Shown here: piece after piece, positions 32,469-41,741 of the stretch
Layout: each line of letters opens with the position of its first letter
How positions within the stretch are numbered: the stretch's first letter is position 1
Assembly (NCBI GenBank): GCA_900169975.1
Contig: LT827125.1
Coordinates: 1-64,000 of the forward strand
Reading direction: 5' to 3'
Origin: Pseudoflavonifractor sp. Marseille-P3106
GTDB lineage: Bacteria; Bacillota; Clostridia; Oscillospirales; Oscillospiraceae
Length of the DNA stretch: 64,000 nucleotides
Position numbers and translations under genes: made by a program
Notes under the pieces: model-generated
What the model was told of the DNA's origin: nothing
What the model saw: the letters and a program-made list of their open reading frames with translations, nothing else
The model's database searches: none

Positions 32469-34783
32469 GAAAGACTTTGCGTACCGCTAGCCGCGGAGAG
32501 CGGGTCCCCTTCAAGATCCCCCGCAGCGTCCAGCAGTCCATCCCCATCCAGCGGGTCTATCAGGACGGGATATGGCAGGTCAACGGCAAGTTCAGCCAGA
32601 CCTGGCGCTTTGCCGATATCAACTACTCCCTGGCCTCCTATGAGGACCAGCGGGATATGTTCACATCCTACTGCGGCGTGCTCAACAGCCTGCCCACCGA
32701 CGCCGTGACCAAGATCACCATTCACAACCGCCGGCTCAACAGCTCCGACTTCCAGCACAGCGTCCTCATGGCCGAGCAGGGGAACGATATGGACCGATAC
32801 CGCCGGGAGTACAACCAGGTGCTCACGGAAAAGGCGGCGGCCAGCAACAACCTCATTCAGGACAAGTACATCACGGTCTCCACCGCGCGAAAGAATGTGG
32901 AGGAGGCCCGCGCGTTCTTCCATCGGGTGGACGCCGATCTGAGCAAGAACCTGGGCCGTCTGGACAGTGGGGCGAGGATGCTGGATACCTACGAGCGCCT
33001 GCGCATCCTCCACGACTTCTTCCGGCCCGGCGAGGAACAGTTCTACAAGTTTGACCTGAATAGCTCCATGCGCCTGGGGCACAGCTTCAAGGACTATATC
33101 GTGCCCGACGGGATGAAGTTCCTCTCCGACCACTTTGAACTGGGCGGCAAGGTGGGCCGGGTGCTGTTCATGCGGGAGTATTCCAGTTACATCAAGGACG
33201 ATATGATCACCAGTCTGGCCGACTTCCCCCGGACGCTGGTGCTGTCCATCGACCTTCTGCCCGTTCCCACTGATGAGGCGGTGCGGGACGTACAGGCCCA
33301 GATCATGGGCATTGAGAGCGACATTACCCGATGGCAGCAGCGGCAGAACGCCCGGAACAATTTTACCGCCGTGGTCCCCTATGAGTTGGAGCAGCAGCGG
33401 GCGGAGACCAAGGAGTTCCTGGACGACCTGAGCACGCGGGACCAGCGCATGGTCTATACCAATGTGACCCTGCTTCACATGGCCGACACCCTGGAACAGC
33501 TTGATTCAGACACGGAGACGCTGCTTTCCAAGTCCCTGTGTGACTTCTCCATCCTCCGCTATCAGCAGGAGGACGGCCTGAACACGGCCCTGCCCTACGG
33601 CCTACGCTCCATCGACGTGACCCGCACCCTGACCACGGAGGCCGCCGCCGCGCTCATGCCCTTCCGGGTGCAGGAGATCCAGGACATGGGCGGTATCTAC
33701 TGCGGCGTCAACGCCGTCAGCAAAAATCTCCTGATCTGCAACCGGAAGAACCTCTTGAACCCCCATGGCTTCATCCTGGGCGTGTCCGGCTCCGGCAAGT
33801 CCTTCACCATGAAGGAGTTCATAACCTTTATTGCTCTGTCCACCGATGACGATATCATCATCATCGACGCCGAGCGAGAGTATGGCGATCTGATCCGCGC
33901 CCTGGGCGGGACGGTTTTGGAGATATCTCCGAACAGCCCCCACCACATCAATCCCCTGGAGATCGCCAGGGGCTACGGTATGGGGGAGAATCCGGTGGCC
34001 ATGAAGTCCGAGCTGCTTATGAGCATCTGTGAGCAGCAGATGGGCGAAGGCCAGCTGGGCGCTTTCCACAAGTCCATCATCGACCGCTGTACCGCCAGCG
34101 TGTACCACGACCTCATCAAGAGCGGCGGTAAGGCCCGTCAGCCGACCCTCTCCGATTGGAGAAATGAGATCAAGCTCCAACCGGAACGGGAGGCCCAGGA
34201 ATTGGCCCTGGCGTCGGAGTTGTTCGTAGAAGGCTCCCTCAATATGTTTGCCCATGAGACCAACGTGGACATAGACAACCGGATCATCGCGTTCGACCTC
34301 TATGAGATGGGAGATCAGCTGAAGCCTACCGCCCTCAACGTCACCATGGAGACCATCCAGAACCGGGTGGCAGTCAACCGCCTGGCCGGAAAGTACACCT
34401 GGGTATTCGTGGATGAGGTGTATCTGTTCTTCAAATACTACTATTCCGCCCAATTCCTCTACAAGGCGTGGAAACGCTTTCGCAAGTATGGCGCGGCCCT
34501 GACCGCCGCCACGCAGAATGTGGAGGAGTGCTTGCGCTCGGAGACGGCCCGGCTCATGTTCGCCAACAGTGAGTTTCTGGTGTTGCTGAACCAGGCGGCC
34601 ACCGACCGGGCGGAGCTGGCCAAGCTGCTGAACATCTCGGAAACCCAAATGGGCTATGTCACCAATGCGGAGGCCGGTCACGGACTGCTGCGGATCGGAG
34701 GGTCCATCGTGCCCTTTGTCAATGAATTTCCCAGGACCGGGGAGCTGTACCGACTCTGGAACACCACGCCCACGGATAAATAA
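32465..34783 (+). CDS. virB4: VirB4/TraE-type conjugation ATPase
   Basis: 772 residues from GTG 32465, which overlaps the prgI stop; earlier in-frame starts lie inside prgI. N-terminal domain to about 420, then Walker A GVSGSGKS (near 438), IIDAERE, and Walker B WVFVDEVY (near 647). ATAATQNVEECL near 675 follows. VirB4 powers assembly and substrate passage of the conjugation channel. Full length, no breaks. Followed by two hairpin-repeat copies. Confidence 0.95.
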   Translation: MRKTLRTASRGERVPFKIPRSVQQSIPIQRVYQDGIWQVNGKFSQTWRFADINYSLASYEDQRDMFTSYCGVLNSLPTDAVTKITIHNRRLNSSDFQHSVLMAEQGNDMDRYRREYNQVLTEKAAASNNLIQDKYITVSTARKNVEEARAFFHRVDADLSKNLGRLDSGARMLDTYERLRILHDFFRPGEEQFYKFDLNSSMRLGHSFKDYIVPDGMKFLSDHFELGGKVGRVLFMREYSSYIKDDMITSLADFPRTLVLSIDLLPVPTDEAVRDVQAQIMGIESDITRWQQRQNARNNFTAVVPYELEQQRAETKEFLDDLSTRDQRMVYTNVTLLHMADTLEQLDSDTETLLSKSLCDFSILRYQQEDGLNTALPYGLRSIDVTRTLTTEAAAALMPFRVQEIQDMGGIYCGVNAVSKNLLICNRKNLLNPHGFILGVSGSGKSFTMKEFITFIALSTDDDIIIIDAEREYGDLIRALGGTVLEISPNSPHHINPLEIARGYGMGENPVAMKSELLMSICEQQMGEGQLGAFHKSIIDRCTASVYHDLIKSGGKARQPTLSDWRNEIKLQPEREAQELALASELFVEGSLNMFAHETNVDIDNRIIAFDLYEMGDQLKPTALNVTMETIQNRVAVNRLAGKYTWVFVDEVYLFFKYYYSAQFLYKAWKRFRKYGAALTAATQNVEECLRSETARLMFANSEFLVLLNQAATDRAELAKLLNISETQMGYVTNAEAGHGLLRIGGSIVPFVNEFPRTGELYRLWNTTPTDK

Positions 34784-34791
34784 GCTGGATG

Positions 34792-34822
34792 GAAAAAGCC
34801 CCTCGATTTGAGGGGCTTTTTC
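34792..34822. repeat. Hairpin repeat copy 13 (CCTCGATTTGAGG)
   Basis: GAAAAAGCCCCTC/GAGGGGCTTTTTC perfect pairing, with A-T-rich ends on both sides. GTCC/GGAC of other copies is AGCC/GGCT here, a compensated change. Works well as a terminator for virB4. Confidence 0.93.
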
Positions 34823-34833
34823 GCACATATCTG

Positions 34834-34865
34834 GAAACTTGCCTCAAATTGAGGGCAGTTTTTTT
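34834..34865. repeat. Hairpin repeat copy 14 (decayed)
   Basis: AAACT...AGTTT arms and CCTCAAATTGAGG core pair, two bases between do not. Runs directly into the GAGGAGG ribosome site of the next gene. Confidence 0.82.
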
Positions 34866-34877
34866 GAGGAGGAAATC

Positions 34878-36836
34878 ATGCCGGGTATCAAGGAAAAGCC
34901 AAAGATCGGACAGCCGAAGGAGAAGCGGCAGAGGCCAGGCCCGCCCAGACAGGCGGGACGGCTGATGAGAGAAAAGTTTGCTCAGGGACTGGAGCAGCGC
35001 AAGGAGCTGGAGGCCGAGGACAGCGCCTATGCCGTTGACCAGGTGGAGCAGGCGGGTCAGCGCGGCGCGGATGAATTTGTCCGCTCGTTCCAGCAGGACC
35101 GGCGGGGGTGCCGCAATGGCAAGCCAAATGTCAGGAAGGATGAGAAGGACACCTTCAGCGGAAGCCCCGAGAACAGCGGGACAGAGGGAGAAACACCCCC
35201 CAGCGGACGGACTGCAAATACGCCCAAAGAGCGGCGGAGCGCGGATGGCTGTGTGGGAAACGCAGAGGACTCCGGCGTGCATGGACAGGCCGGGCGGGAA
35301 GCTGTGCCTGTCCGGGAGCGGCCCCGCCTGGCAATCAAGGAGCGTGAGAAAGAAGCTCTGACCCGCGAAATACCCCAAGGTCAAGGGCCCGCCCCTGTGT
35401 CTGCTTCTCCACGCAGACCATCCGCTGGTGAGGGCCGGAGGCCCCGGCCTGAGAAGAACACAGGAAAAAGAGATACCCAGCTAGCCCGGAAGCTCAAAAC
35501 AGGCTCGGCCAGCGTAAAAAAACGTGTGGCTGCTCCGCTGGGCGGCAAAGAGCCGCTGTTACCCAAGGTCCGAAGCGCCGCAGTCAAGCCGACCGCCAAG
35601 CAGCCGGTCCAGGCCGCGAAGCAGCAGGCCCAGCGCCGGATGGTCCAGCAGACAGCTACACAGGTGAAACGGGCCGCAAAAGGCGCGGCTGACTTTGCCC
35701 GGCGGCTCACTGTGGCCGTGGTCCGAGCCGCTGCGGCTGTCGTTGGGAGCCTGGTCGGGCTCGTGGGCGGCGGCGTCCTGCTCATCGTCCTGCTTGTGGT
35801 GGCGCTGATCGCCGCCATCCTCAACTCGCCCTTCGGCATCTTTTTCGCGGAGGAGCCCAGTGACCCGGAGACGGTATCCGTTTCCCAGGCCGTTGCTGCG
35901 GTCAACATCGACTACAACGCCCAGCTGGAACGATTACAGGCGGGCGGTTATGATGATATCGTCATACACGGCCAGGGGCCGGACTGGGGCGAGGTGCTGG
36001 CCGTGTTCGCGGTGCATACCGCCGGGAAGGATGACGGTGTGGACGTTGTGACCCTGGACCAGGACCGGGTGGACCGATTGAAGGGGGTGTTTTGGGATAT
36101 GACGGACCTCTCCTCCGAGGTGGAGACCATAGACCATCCGGGCGAGGACGGCGGCGAGGGGTGGACAGAGTACATCCTGCATATCATCATTACTCCCAAG
36201 ACTGCCGATGATATGCGGACCATCTATGCCTTCACTCAGGAGCAGAACAGCGCCCTGGATGAGCTGCTGTCCGACCGGGCGGCTCTGGCGGCGCTGGCCG
36301 GGAGCCTGAATATCACCGATGCGGAAGCACGGGAACTCCTTCAGGCATTGCCCGCGGACCTGGAACAGGCCCGGAAAGACACGGTGGAGACAGCTCTTTC
36401 CCTGGTTGGAAAGGTGAGTTATTTTTGGGGCGGAAAGTCCCTGGTGATCGGCTGGGACTCCCGCTGGGGACAGCTTACCAAGGTGTGGGCGGCCGGAAGC
36501 TCCACCACCGGCACCTACCGGCCCTACGGGCTGGATTGCTCTGGCTTTATGGACTGGATCTTCTACAACATCACCGATGGCAAGTATATCCTGGGCCGGG
36601 GCGGCGGGGCCACCGCCCAGCACTCCTACTGTACGCCTGTTTCCCAGACGGAGGCCCAGCCTGGTGATTTGGCCTTCTACCCGGACGACTCCCATGTAGG
36701 GATCGTGGTGGGCCGGAGAGAGGACGGGAAGCTGCTGGTCTGCCATTGTTCCAGCGGACAGAACAACGTAGTAGTGACGGAGTTTACCCCCAGCGGATTT
36801 ACCACCCTGGGCAGGCCCGACTTGTTTTGGTCGTGA
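34878..36836 (+). CDS. NlpC/P60 cell-wall hydrolase of the mating channel
   Basis: 652 residues from ATG 34878 (GAGGAGG upstream). Residues 1-280 are basic and disordered, intracellular. One membrane helix (about 287-314, LVGGGVLLIVLLVVALIAAIL). The extracellular part ends in an NlpC/P60 domain with Cys in LDCSGFMDW (near 552), His in DSHVGIVV (near 604) and a second His in CHCSSG (near 621). It opens the peptidoglycan for the conjugation channel (VirB1-like). The very long basic cytoplasmic part is unusual. Confidence 0.88.
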   Translation: MPGIKEKPKIGQPKEKRQRPGPPRQAGRLMREKFAQGLEQRKELEAEDSAYAVDQVEQAGQRGADEFVRSFQQDRRGCRNGKPNVRKDEKDTFSGSPENSGTEGETPPSGRTANTPKERRSADGCVGNAEDSGVHGQAGREAVPVRERPRLAIKEREKEALTREIPQGQGPAPVSASPRRPSAGEGRRPRPEKNTGKRDTQLARKLKTGSASVKKRVAAPLGGKEPLLPKVRSAAVKPTAKQPVQAAKQQAQRRMVQQTATQVKRAAKGAADFARRLTVAVVRAAAAVVGSLVGLVGGGVLLIVLLVVALIAAILNSPFGIFFAEEPSDPETVSVSQAVAAVNIDYNAQLERLQAGGYDDIVIHGQGPDWGEVLAVFAVHTAGKDDGVDVVTLDQDRVDRLKGVFWDMTDLSSEVETIDHPGEDGGEGWTEYILHIIITPKTADDMRTIYAFTQEQNSALDELLSDRAALAALAGSLNITDAEARELLQALPADLEQARKDTVETALSLVGKVSYFWGGKSLVIGWDSRWGQLTKVWAAGSSTTGTYRPYGLDCSGFMDWIFYNITDGKYILGRGGGATAQHSYCTPVSQTEAQPGDLAFYPDDSHVGIVVGRREDGKLLVCHCSSGQNNVVVTEFTPSGFTTLGRPDLFWS

Positions 36837-36841
36837 AATTA

Positions 36842-36872
36842 AGAAAGTCCCCTCAAATTGAGGGGACTTTCT
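36842..36872. repeat. Hairpin repeat copy 15
   Basis: AGAAAGTCCCCTCA/TGAGGGGACTTTCT, perfect. It follows the last transfer gene by 5 bases. The next copy is 8 kb away, on the other side of the AT-rich cargo. Confidence 0.93.
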
Positions 36873-36916
36873 CAGACTGTGGTAGTGTCAACAGGTCCAA
36901 CCTCTGACACTACCTA

Positions 36917-38262
36917 GGTCGTGTCAAGATTTTTTCGCACTTTAGTTTGCAAGCTCTGGCATGAATGAAGTCAGCCGGCAATGGAGGCATCCTCAATGGC
37001 GGCCTCCAGGTGCTTCATATTCATGTACTTTTTGTTGCCCCACTGGGAGCCAGCTACATGGCGTAGCCGGGCACAGACCAGCATAAGGGCAGAGTTGCCG
37101 TCCGGGAAGCTGCCCACTACACGAGTACGGCGGCGGATCTCCCGGTTCAGCCTCTCAATGACATTGTTGGTGCGGATACGGGTCCAATGCTCACTGGGAA
37201 AATCACAATAGGTCAGAGTCTCCTCGATGCTGTCCTCCACCTTCTTAGCAGCCTCTTTCAGCTTCATGGAACACAGCTCCTCCACTACGGCCCTGGCCTT
37301 TTCACGAGCGGCTTTTTTGCTCTCCTGGGCGTGGATCGCCTTGAGCATTTTGGCTACCAGTTTCACCTTGGAGCGAGGTGTGACAGAGAACACATTACGG
37401 TAAAAGTGGACGGTGCAGCGTTGGTATTTGGCTTCAGGGAACACTTCGCCCACGGCCTCCAGCATACCAAGGCACTTATCTCCAACGATGAGTTTCACGC
37501 CGTCCAGGCCACGGCCACGCAGCCACTGGAAGAAGTTGATCCAACTGGCCTTGTCCTCTTTCATGCCCTCGGCGGCACCTAAAACCTCACGATATCCGTC
37601 CTCATTGACCGCGATTGCCACCAGGATGGCCACATTTTCAAACTCTCCACCCCAGTTGCGGCGCAGATAGATCCCATCCACATAGACATACGGATACCGC
37701 CCGCCTTGCAGAGGACGGTTACGCCAATCCTCGATGTGGACATACGCTTTCTTGTTCAGCTCACTGATGGTGGAGGGAGAGACCTTACTGCCCCAGAGAG
37801 TCTCGGTAATATCCTCTACACGCCGGACGGATACGCCAGCCAGGTACATCTCAATGAGAGCCTCTTCCACGCTACTCTCCCGGCGGCGATACCGCTCAAT
37901 GATGGCAGTCTCAAAGGAGATCCCCTTGAGCTTGGGCATCTTGAGTGTGACATCCCCAGAAGTGGTGGTAAGGTTGCGGTTGTAGTGGCCGCTGCGGTAG
38001 CCCTGGCGTTGCTCATTGCGCTCGTACCGGGCCGCCTGGGTCAGCTTCTCCGCTTCGGCCTCCAGCAGCTCGTTGAGGGTTTCCTCTACGCTTCCGCGCA
38101 CAAGTTCCTTGAGCTGCCCCTTGATAACTTCTTCGTTTAGCTGTACAATCTTTTCGGACATGGTTTGCTGTCTCCTTTCGAATGGTGGTGTCGCAACTTC
38201 ATTCTACCAGACATCTGCAAACCATGTCTCTTTGTCTTTTTGCGAAACTTATTCTACCTGAC
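36917..38262 (-). mobile_element. IS256-family insertion sequence
   Basis: 1346 bp with one transposase gene. Ends open GGTC...GT...TTTCGCA on both sides (left 36917-36939, right 38240-38262 reversed, about 14 of 23 matching). CACTACCTA is directly repeated at 36908-36916 and 38263-38271, a 9-bp target duplication, normal for the family. The target was the right arm of a short inverted repeat (GGTAGTGTCA/TGACACTACC, 36881-36914). Confidence 0.88.
36971..38161 (-). CDS. IS256-family transposase
   Basis: 396 residues, full length for the family, read leftwards. The DDE residues are visible as YVYVDGIYLRR, IVGDKCLGM and the Glu in NNVIERLNREIRRR. The family sequence HYNRNLTTTSGDVTLKMPKLKG near the start and RCTVHFYRNV in the middle agree. 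It cuts and pastes the element through a circular intermediate. No frameshift, so it may be active. Confidence 0.95.
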   Translation of the reverse strand: MSEKIVQLNEEVIKGQLKELVRGSVEETLNELLEAEAEKLTQAARYERNEQRQGYRSGHYNRNLTTTSGDVTLKMPKLKGISFETAIIERYRRRESSVEEALIEMYLAGVSVRRVEDITETLWGSKVSPSTISELNKKAYVHIEDWRNRPLQGGRYPYVYVDGIYLRRNWGGEFENVAILVAIAVNEDGYREVLGAAEGMKEDKASWINFFQWLRGRGLDGVKLIVGDKCLGMLEAVGEVFPEAKYQRCTVHFYRNVFSVTPRSKVKLVAKMLKAIHAQESKKAAREKARAVVEELCSMKLKEAAKKVEDSIEETLTYCDFPSEHWTRIRTNNVIERLNREIRRRTRVVGSFPDGNSALMLVCARLRHVAGSQWGNKKYMNMKHLEAAIEDASIAG

Positions 38263-38347
38263 CACTACCTATTGTACCTTATCTGCTCTTGAGTGATAAA
38301 AATGGTGAAGATATTTTGGGGGTTCCATTATCTATCTACAAATTGTA

Positions 38348-38381
38348 CGGGGGCGACATGACGAATGGTCAGTTGCCCCCG
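38348..38381 (-). terminator. Stem after the ABC operon
   Basis: CGGGGGC (38348-38354) pairs with GCCCCCG (38375-38381) in the 150-base gap between the IS and the last ABC gene. It has no T-run on the leftward transcript, so terminator activity is uncertain. Confidence 0.45.
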
Positions 38382-38416
38382 CATTTCCTATTTGTTCTGT
38401 ATGTTCTTGTGAACTA

Positions 38417-39163
38417 CTAAGAAACTCCACTTTTTATATTGCGGCTGTAAAGAGACAATGTATAGATTAGCATGGCTAACGAAACAAAAAATAAAATAAT
38501 AATATTGCTAGGAAACATGTGGTAGAAATCTGGAGTGTTAAATGCACCGCGAAAAACAACATATTTAGGGAACATAAAATGTAACATTGTTGCCTCTAAT
38601 GCACAGTAAGATAAAATCAAAATTAGAACAATTACTTTGCGCTTTAGAACAAAAAGCAAAAATATTGTTGCGATAACGTAAAAATTTACAGATATAATGC
38701 AATGAATAAGTGGAAAAAGTGGATTGATTAAGGGGAAATGTCCGATGTTTGGAAATAGTGAAAGATACTCTTCTATGCTTTCATTTGCATGTGTAAACAT
38801 CATTAGTACCGATGGAATATAAGGGAGTAGTATGAAGAAAATAACTCGGAGGTAACGAAAAAAAATGATTCTTAAAGTTCCCAACGGAAATGTTTGGATG
38901 TACTGACGTGATTCTGTCCTAAATGTTTCCTCAAAAATATTTGCAGTAATACTAACAATGAATAAACAAGAAATGAACTGAAGATAAATATAGCAGCTAT
39001 TTAATGCACGAGGTTCGCCATTGCTCCATCCAACAGTTGTTGATGCAAAGCTCCTGTTGATGGATATAAATAGCAAATATAGGACAAAAAATATATAAGT
39101 TTTCCAGCACACCAAAATATCTGTGCGTAATGGCCATTTTCTATCCATTTCTTGTATCGCCAC
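38417..39163 (-). CDS. ABC-type membrane permease
   Basis: 248 residues, read leftwards, overlapping the ATPase gene by 23 bases. Six hydrophobic segments (TYIFFVLYLLFISI, YLQFISCLFIVSITANI, YLRVIFFILLPYIPSVLMM, LFPLIHCIISVNFYVIATIFLLF, VIVLILILSYCAL, IIILFFVSLAMLIYTLSLY) fit an ABC-2-like export permease. AT-rich like the rest of this block. Partner of the ATPase at 39141 and of the large permease at 40044. The substrate may be the secreted protein that starts the operon. Confidence 0.75.
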   Translation of the reverse strand: MAIQEMDRKWPLRTDILVCWKTYIFFVLYLLFISINRSFASTTVGWSNGEPRALNSCYIYLQFISCLFIVSITANIFEETFRTESRQYIQTFPLGTLRIIFFRYLRVIFFILLPYIPSVLMMFTHANESIEEYLSLFPNIGHFPLINPLFPLIHCIISVNFYVIATIFLLFVLKRKVIVLILILSYCALEATMLHFMFPKYVVFRGAFNTPDFYHMFPSNIIILFFVSLAMLIYTLSLYSRNIKSGVS

Positions 39164-40028
39164 CCTGAAAATACAACCAGATGTCTTCTACGGAAGCTTC
39201 TGACGCAACTACTGATATAATTTGGGAATCATGTTGAGGTGCTTCCTCAGAAACAATTTTACATGTAACTAGTTCTCCGGTAATAGAAGTTGATAAGACA
39301 TGATATTTTTGGATAATACTACTTAGCTTTTGAAGATCACAAGTTGCTTCAAATAGTTTCCCCTTTAAGGTACTTCTAAAAGCAGCATAATCACCAGTAT
39401 ATTTAATGCATCCTTGTGATAGCATAATAACATTTGTCGCTAAAAAGTCAATATCATCTAATATGTGTGTAGATATAAGAACGGTTTTTCCATTAAAGCA
39501 AGTTCTGAGTGTTTTATAGAATTGTATTCGCTCTTTGGGATCAATCCCAGCTGTAGGTTCATCCAATACAACAAAATCTGGATTTCCAATCAATGCACTT
39601 GCAATCCCAACTCTCCGCCTCATTCCTTCGGAACAATCCTTTAATTTTTTTTGTGCATATTCTGTAATGTTTGTTAGATCCATAATTTTTGATATATGCT
39701 CTTCCTGCTCTGATTTATTAAGACCGCTTTTTGCTGATGCAACGAAGCGCAAAATTTCCTTGACAGGAAGAGTAGGATATACATCAAAAGACTGCGGCAG
39801 ATAAGAAATCTTTTTTTTATATTCCGGGCATGTTACAGAAAGGTTATCAAGTAATATCTCTCCCTGTTGTAGTGGTAATATTGAAGTCAGATTTTTTATT
39901 AAGGTCGTTTTACCACTGCCATTTTCACCAATAAGCAAATTGAAGCCATTTTTAATCACTAGATTTATATTATGGAGTACAGGAATATTCCTACGATATG
40001 AATAGGAAAGACCCTTGATTTCGAGCAT
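39141..40028 (-). CDS. ABC transporter ATPase
   Basis: 295 residues. Walker A GENGSGKT (near 37), Q-loop YLPQSF, signature DCSEGMRRR (variant of LSGGQ), Walker B VVLDEPTAGID and switch His in ISTHILDD. A C-terminal extension of about 85 residues is typical of exporters of the DrrA/NatA type. It sits between two permease genes, read leftwards, 15 bases after the large permease stops. Powers export or immunity of a peptide or lipid; substrate unproven. Confidence 0.9.
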   Translation of the reverse strand: MLEIKGLSYSYRRNIPVLHNINLVIKNGFNLLIGENGSGKTTLIKNLTSILPLQQGEILLDNLSVTCPEYKKKISYLPQSFDVYPTLPVKEILRFVASAKSGLNKSEQEEHISKIMDLTNITEYAQKKLKDCSEGMRRRVGIASALIGNPDFVVLDEPTAGIDPKERIQFYKTLRTCFNGKTVLISTHILDDIDFLATNVIMLSQGCIKYTGDYAAFRSTLKGKLFEATCDLQKLSSIIQKYHVLSTSITGELVTCKIVSEEAPQHDSQIISVVASEASVEDIWLYFQGGDTRNG

Positions 40029-40043
40029 TTCAATTCCCCCTCG

Positions 40044-41651
40044 TCAAGTTGTGAGACCATAGTTTAATAACATGTAATCGCCATAGATAACAGGGAAGCC
40101 TAAAACTCCATATAAATCATAGATAAGAAATGCTTTCTGCGGCTGACTGATAGGTCCAGTTTCAATTTCATAAGTTTGGGGATTCATATATTCATTAAGT
40201 CCAATACCTTCTAAATAAACGGCATCATAATCTGTTACAAAGTTATATTTTGACCTATAGATAATGGTACCATTATAGTCATACTCAGATAAGAATCCAG
40301 TGAATATACAAATTGAAGAAGCACTTCCCTTTAAATAATAATAGTTCTTTTCTTGTGTAACATCTAGATTAGATATGACTGTATTCATACTTGAAACACA
40401 TATATCAAAGTATTTTTCTGTTGAATCACTGTCTATTATCGGAATAAAAGCAAAATTGGGGGGTAAAGCAGCAGATAGCCATGAAGTGTAAATGTTGACA
40501 CAGCCTATATCACTCAAATAATATACTCGTCCGTGGTATTTGATCTCATAGGTTGTTTGATTTGTAGGTCCCTCAACAGTTATAAAATCACCATGCCGAC
40601 TATACATGACTGGAGTACCATTGATGGATATTTCATCAATGGTAAAGCATTCATCTAATCGTAGTGTCAATGGATCGTGTTTTTGTGAGGTCGTAGGTTC
40701 GACTGTAAAGCTTCCCGTAAATCTGCTAACTTCAGAAAGTACCAAATCCCCTTTATACTCGGTTATTTCGTATGGTTGAACTTCAGGTGACGTAATATAT
40801 ATTTTTTCCGTATATTGATACTCTATAGGAGAGAGATTTGCAAATATGAATCCAGTAACTAAGACTGCACCAACAGATAAAATACCACAGGCTACCTTTC
40901 TTGTTGTTACCCCTTTTGATGACATGAAGTACACAAGTACAAAAAGAAGTAAGGAAACTGAGATGGAAAATAGTGATTCGACAAGAAAACCCAAATCCAA
41001 TCTTAGTCCTGGATAGTCCATCTCGGATGCACCTACATAACTATCTCCTACAGAGAGCAGTTGTGCAACTGTACGTGAAAGAGAAGGGTTTGCTCCAAAA
41101 AAGATATCTATAATTGTAGCATTAAGGAAACTTGTTATTACAGCAAATGGAGCAGCTAAAATATAAGAATAGCTGGTTTTGATTATGAGGCCTACAAAAA
41201 AGCCTAGTGTATCTGCAACGAGCAAAAGCGCTATCCACCGGACTAATGTATAGCACAGGGTATTCAATGTAAAAAATATATCTGTTCCTTGATAGATGGC
41301 AAAAATCAATATATATGTAACTGGAATTAAGCAAATTAGAAAGCTTGCAAGTATCACCGTACCAAGCTTACATAAAACTACAATATGCGTAGGAATAAAG
41401 CAAATTTGTTCCAGAGTATACTTTTGGTGGGAAAAATACATTGCAAGGCAAAATGCCATAACAAAAATACCAACTTCTAAATATTCAAGCATCCCAATTA
41501 CGACAGAATAGTTAATTGGGTTTATATATGGAGACCATGCCGTATATGCGATAAATAATGCGAAAAAAAACAAAGTAAAAAGGAAAAATAATATAAAGAT
41601 CAAGGATGAACAAACTAACTTAAAATTTAGCTCACTTAGTTTTTTATACAT
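40044..41651 (-). CDS. Large membrane protein with extracellular domain, ABC partner
   Basis: 535 residues, GGAGGAATGAGCT before ATG 41651. Seven hydrophobic segments in residues 10-275 (SSLIFILFFLFTLFFFALFI, LGTVILASFLICLIPVTYILIF, WIALLLVADTLGFFVGLII, LFSISVSLLLFVLVYFMS, KVACGILSVGAVLVTGFIFA). A beta-rich extracellular region of about 250 residues follows (YTEKIYITSPEVQPYEITEY). The layout suggests an ABC permease fused to a sensing or protection domain, as in bacteriocin immunity or peptide export systems. No peptidase motif was found. Confidence 0.72.
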   Translation of the reverse strand: MYKKLSELNFKLVCSSLIFILFFLFTLFFFALFIAYTAWSPYINPINYSVVIGMLEYLEVGIFVMAFCLAMYFSHQKYTLEQICFIPTHIVVLCKLGTVILASFLICLIPVTYILIFAIYQGTDIFFTLNTLCYTLVRWIALLLVADTLGFFVGLIIKTSYSYILAAPFAVITSFLNATIIDIFFGANPSLSRTVAQLLSVGDSYVGASEMDYPGLRLDLGFLVESLFSISVSLLLFVLVYFMSSKGVTTRKVACGILSVGAVLVTGFIFANLSPIEYQYTEKIYITSPEVQPYEITEYKGDLVLSEVSRFTGSFTVEPTTSQKHDPLTLRLDECFTIDEISINGTPVMYSRHGDFITVEGPTNQTTYEIKYHGRVYYLSDIGCVNIYTSWLSAALPPNFAFIPIIDSDSTEKYFDICVSSMNTVISNLDVTQEKNYYYLKGSASSICIFTGFLSEYDYNGTIIYRSKYNFVTDYDAVYLEGIGLNEYMNPQTYEIETGPISQPQKAFLIYDLYGVLGFPVIYGDYMLLNYGLTT

Positions 41652-41668
41652 AGCTCATTCCTCCGACT

Positions 41669-41703
41669 AGAGCGGGGTACTGATTATATCAGTACCCCGC
41701 TCT
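41669..41703 (-). terminator. Strong stem between secreted-protein gene and ABC genes
   Basis: Perfect 15-bp stem (AGAGCGGGGTACTGA with its complement) and 5-base loop, 38 bases after the stop of the secreted gene. No T-run follows on the leftward transcript. It could protect or partly end the secreted-protein mRNA so that this protein is made in excess over the ABC parts. Confidence 0.7.
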
Positions 41704-41741
41704 ACGTTATTCCCTACATGACAGGGCATTTTAGAGTTAGA

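Noticed and set aside
33602-34828. Minus-strand frame of 408 residues across virB4
   Set aside because: Antisense shadow of the ATPase; no ribosome site.
36881-38269. IS boundaries at GGTAGTG and CACTACC (first impression)
   Set aside because: The inner boundaries 36917-38262 give better terminal repeats and an exact 9-bp target duplication.
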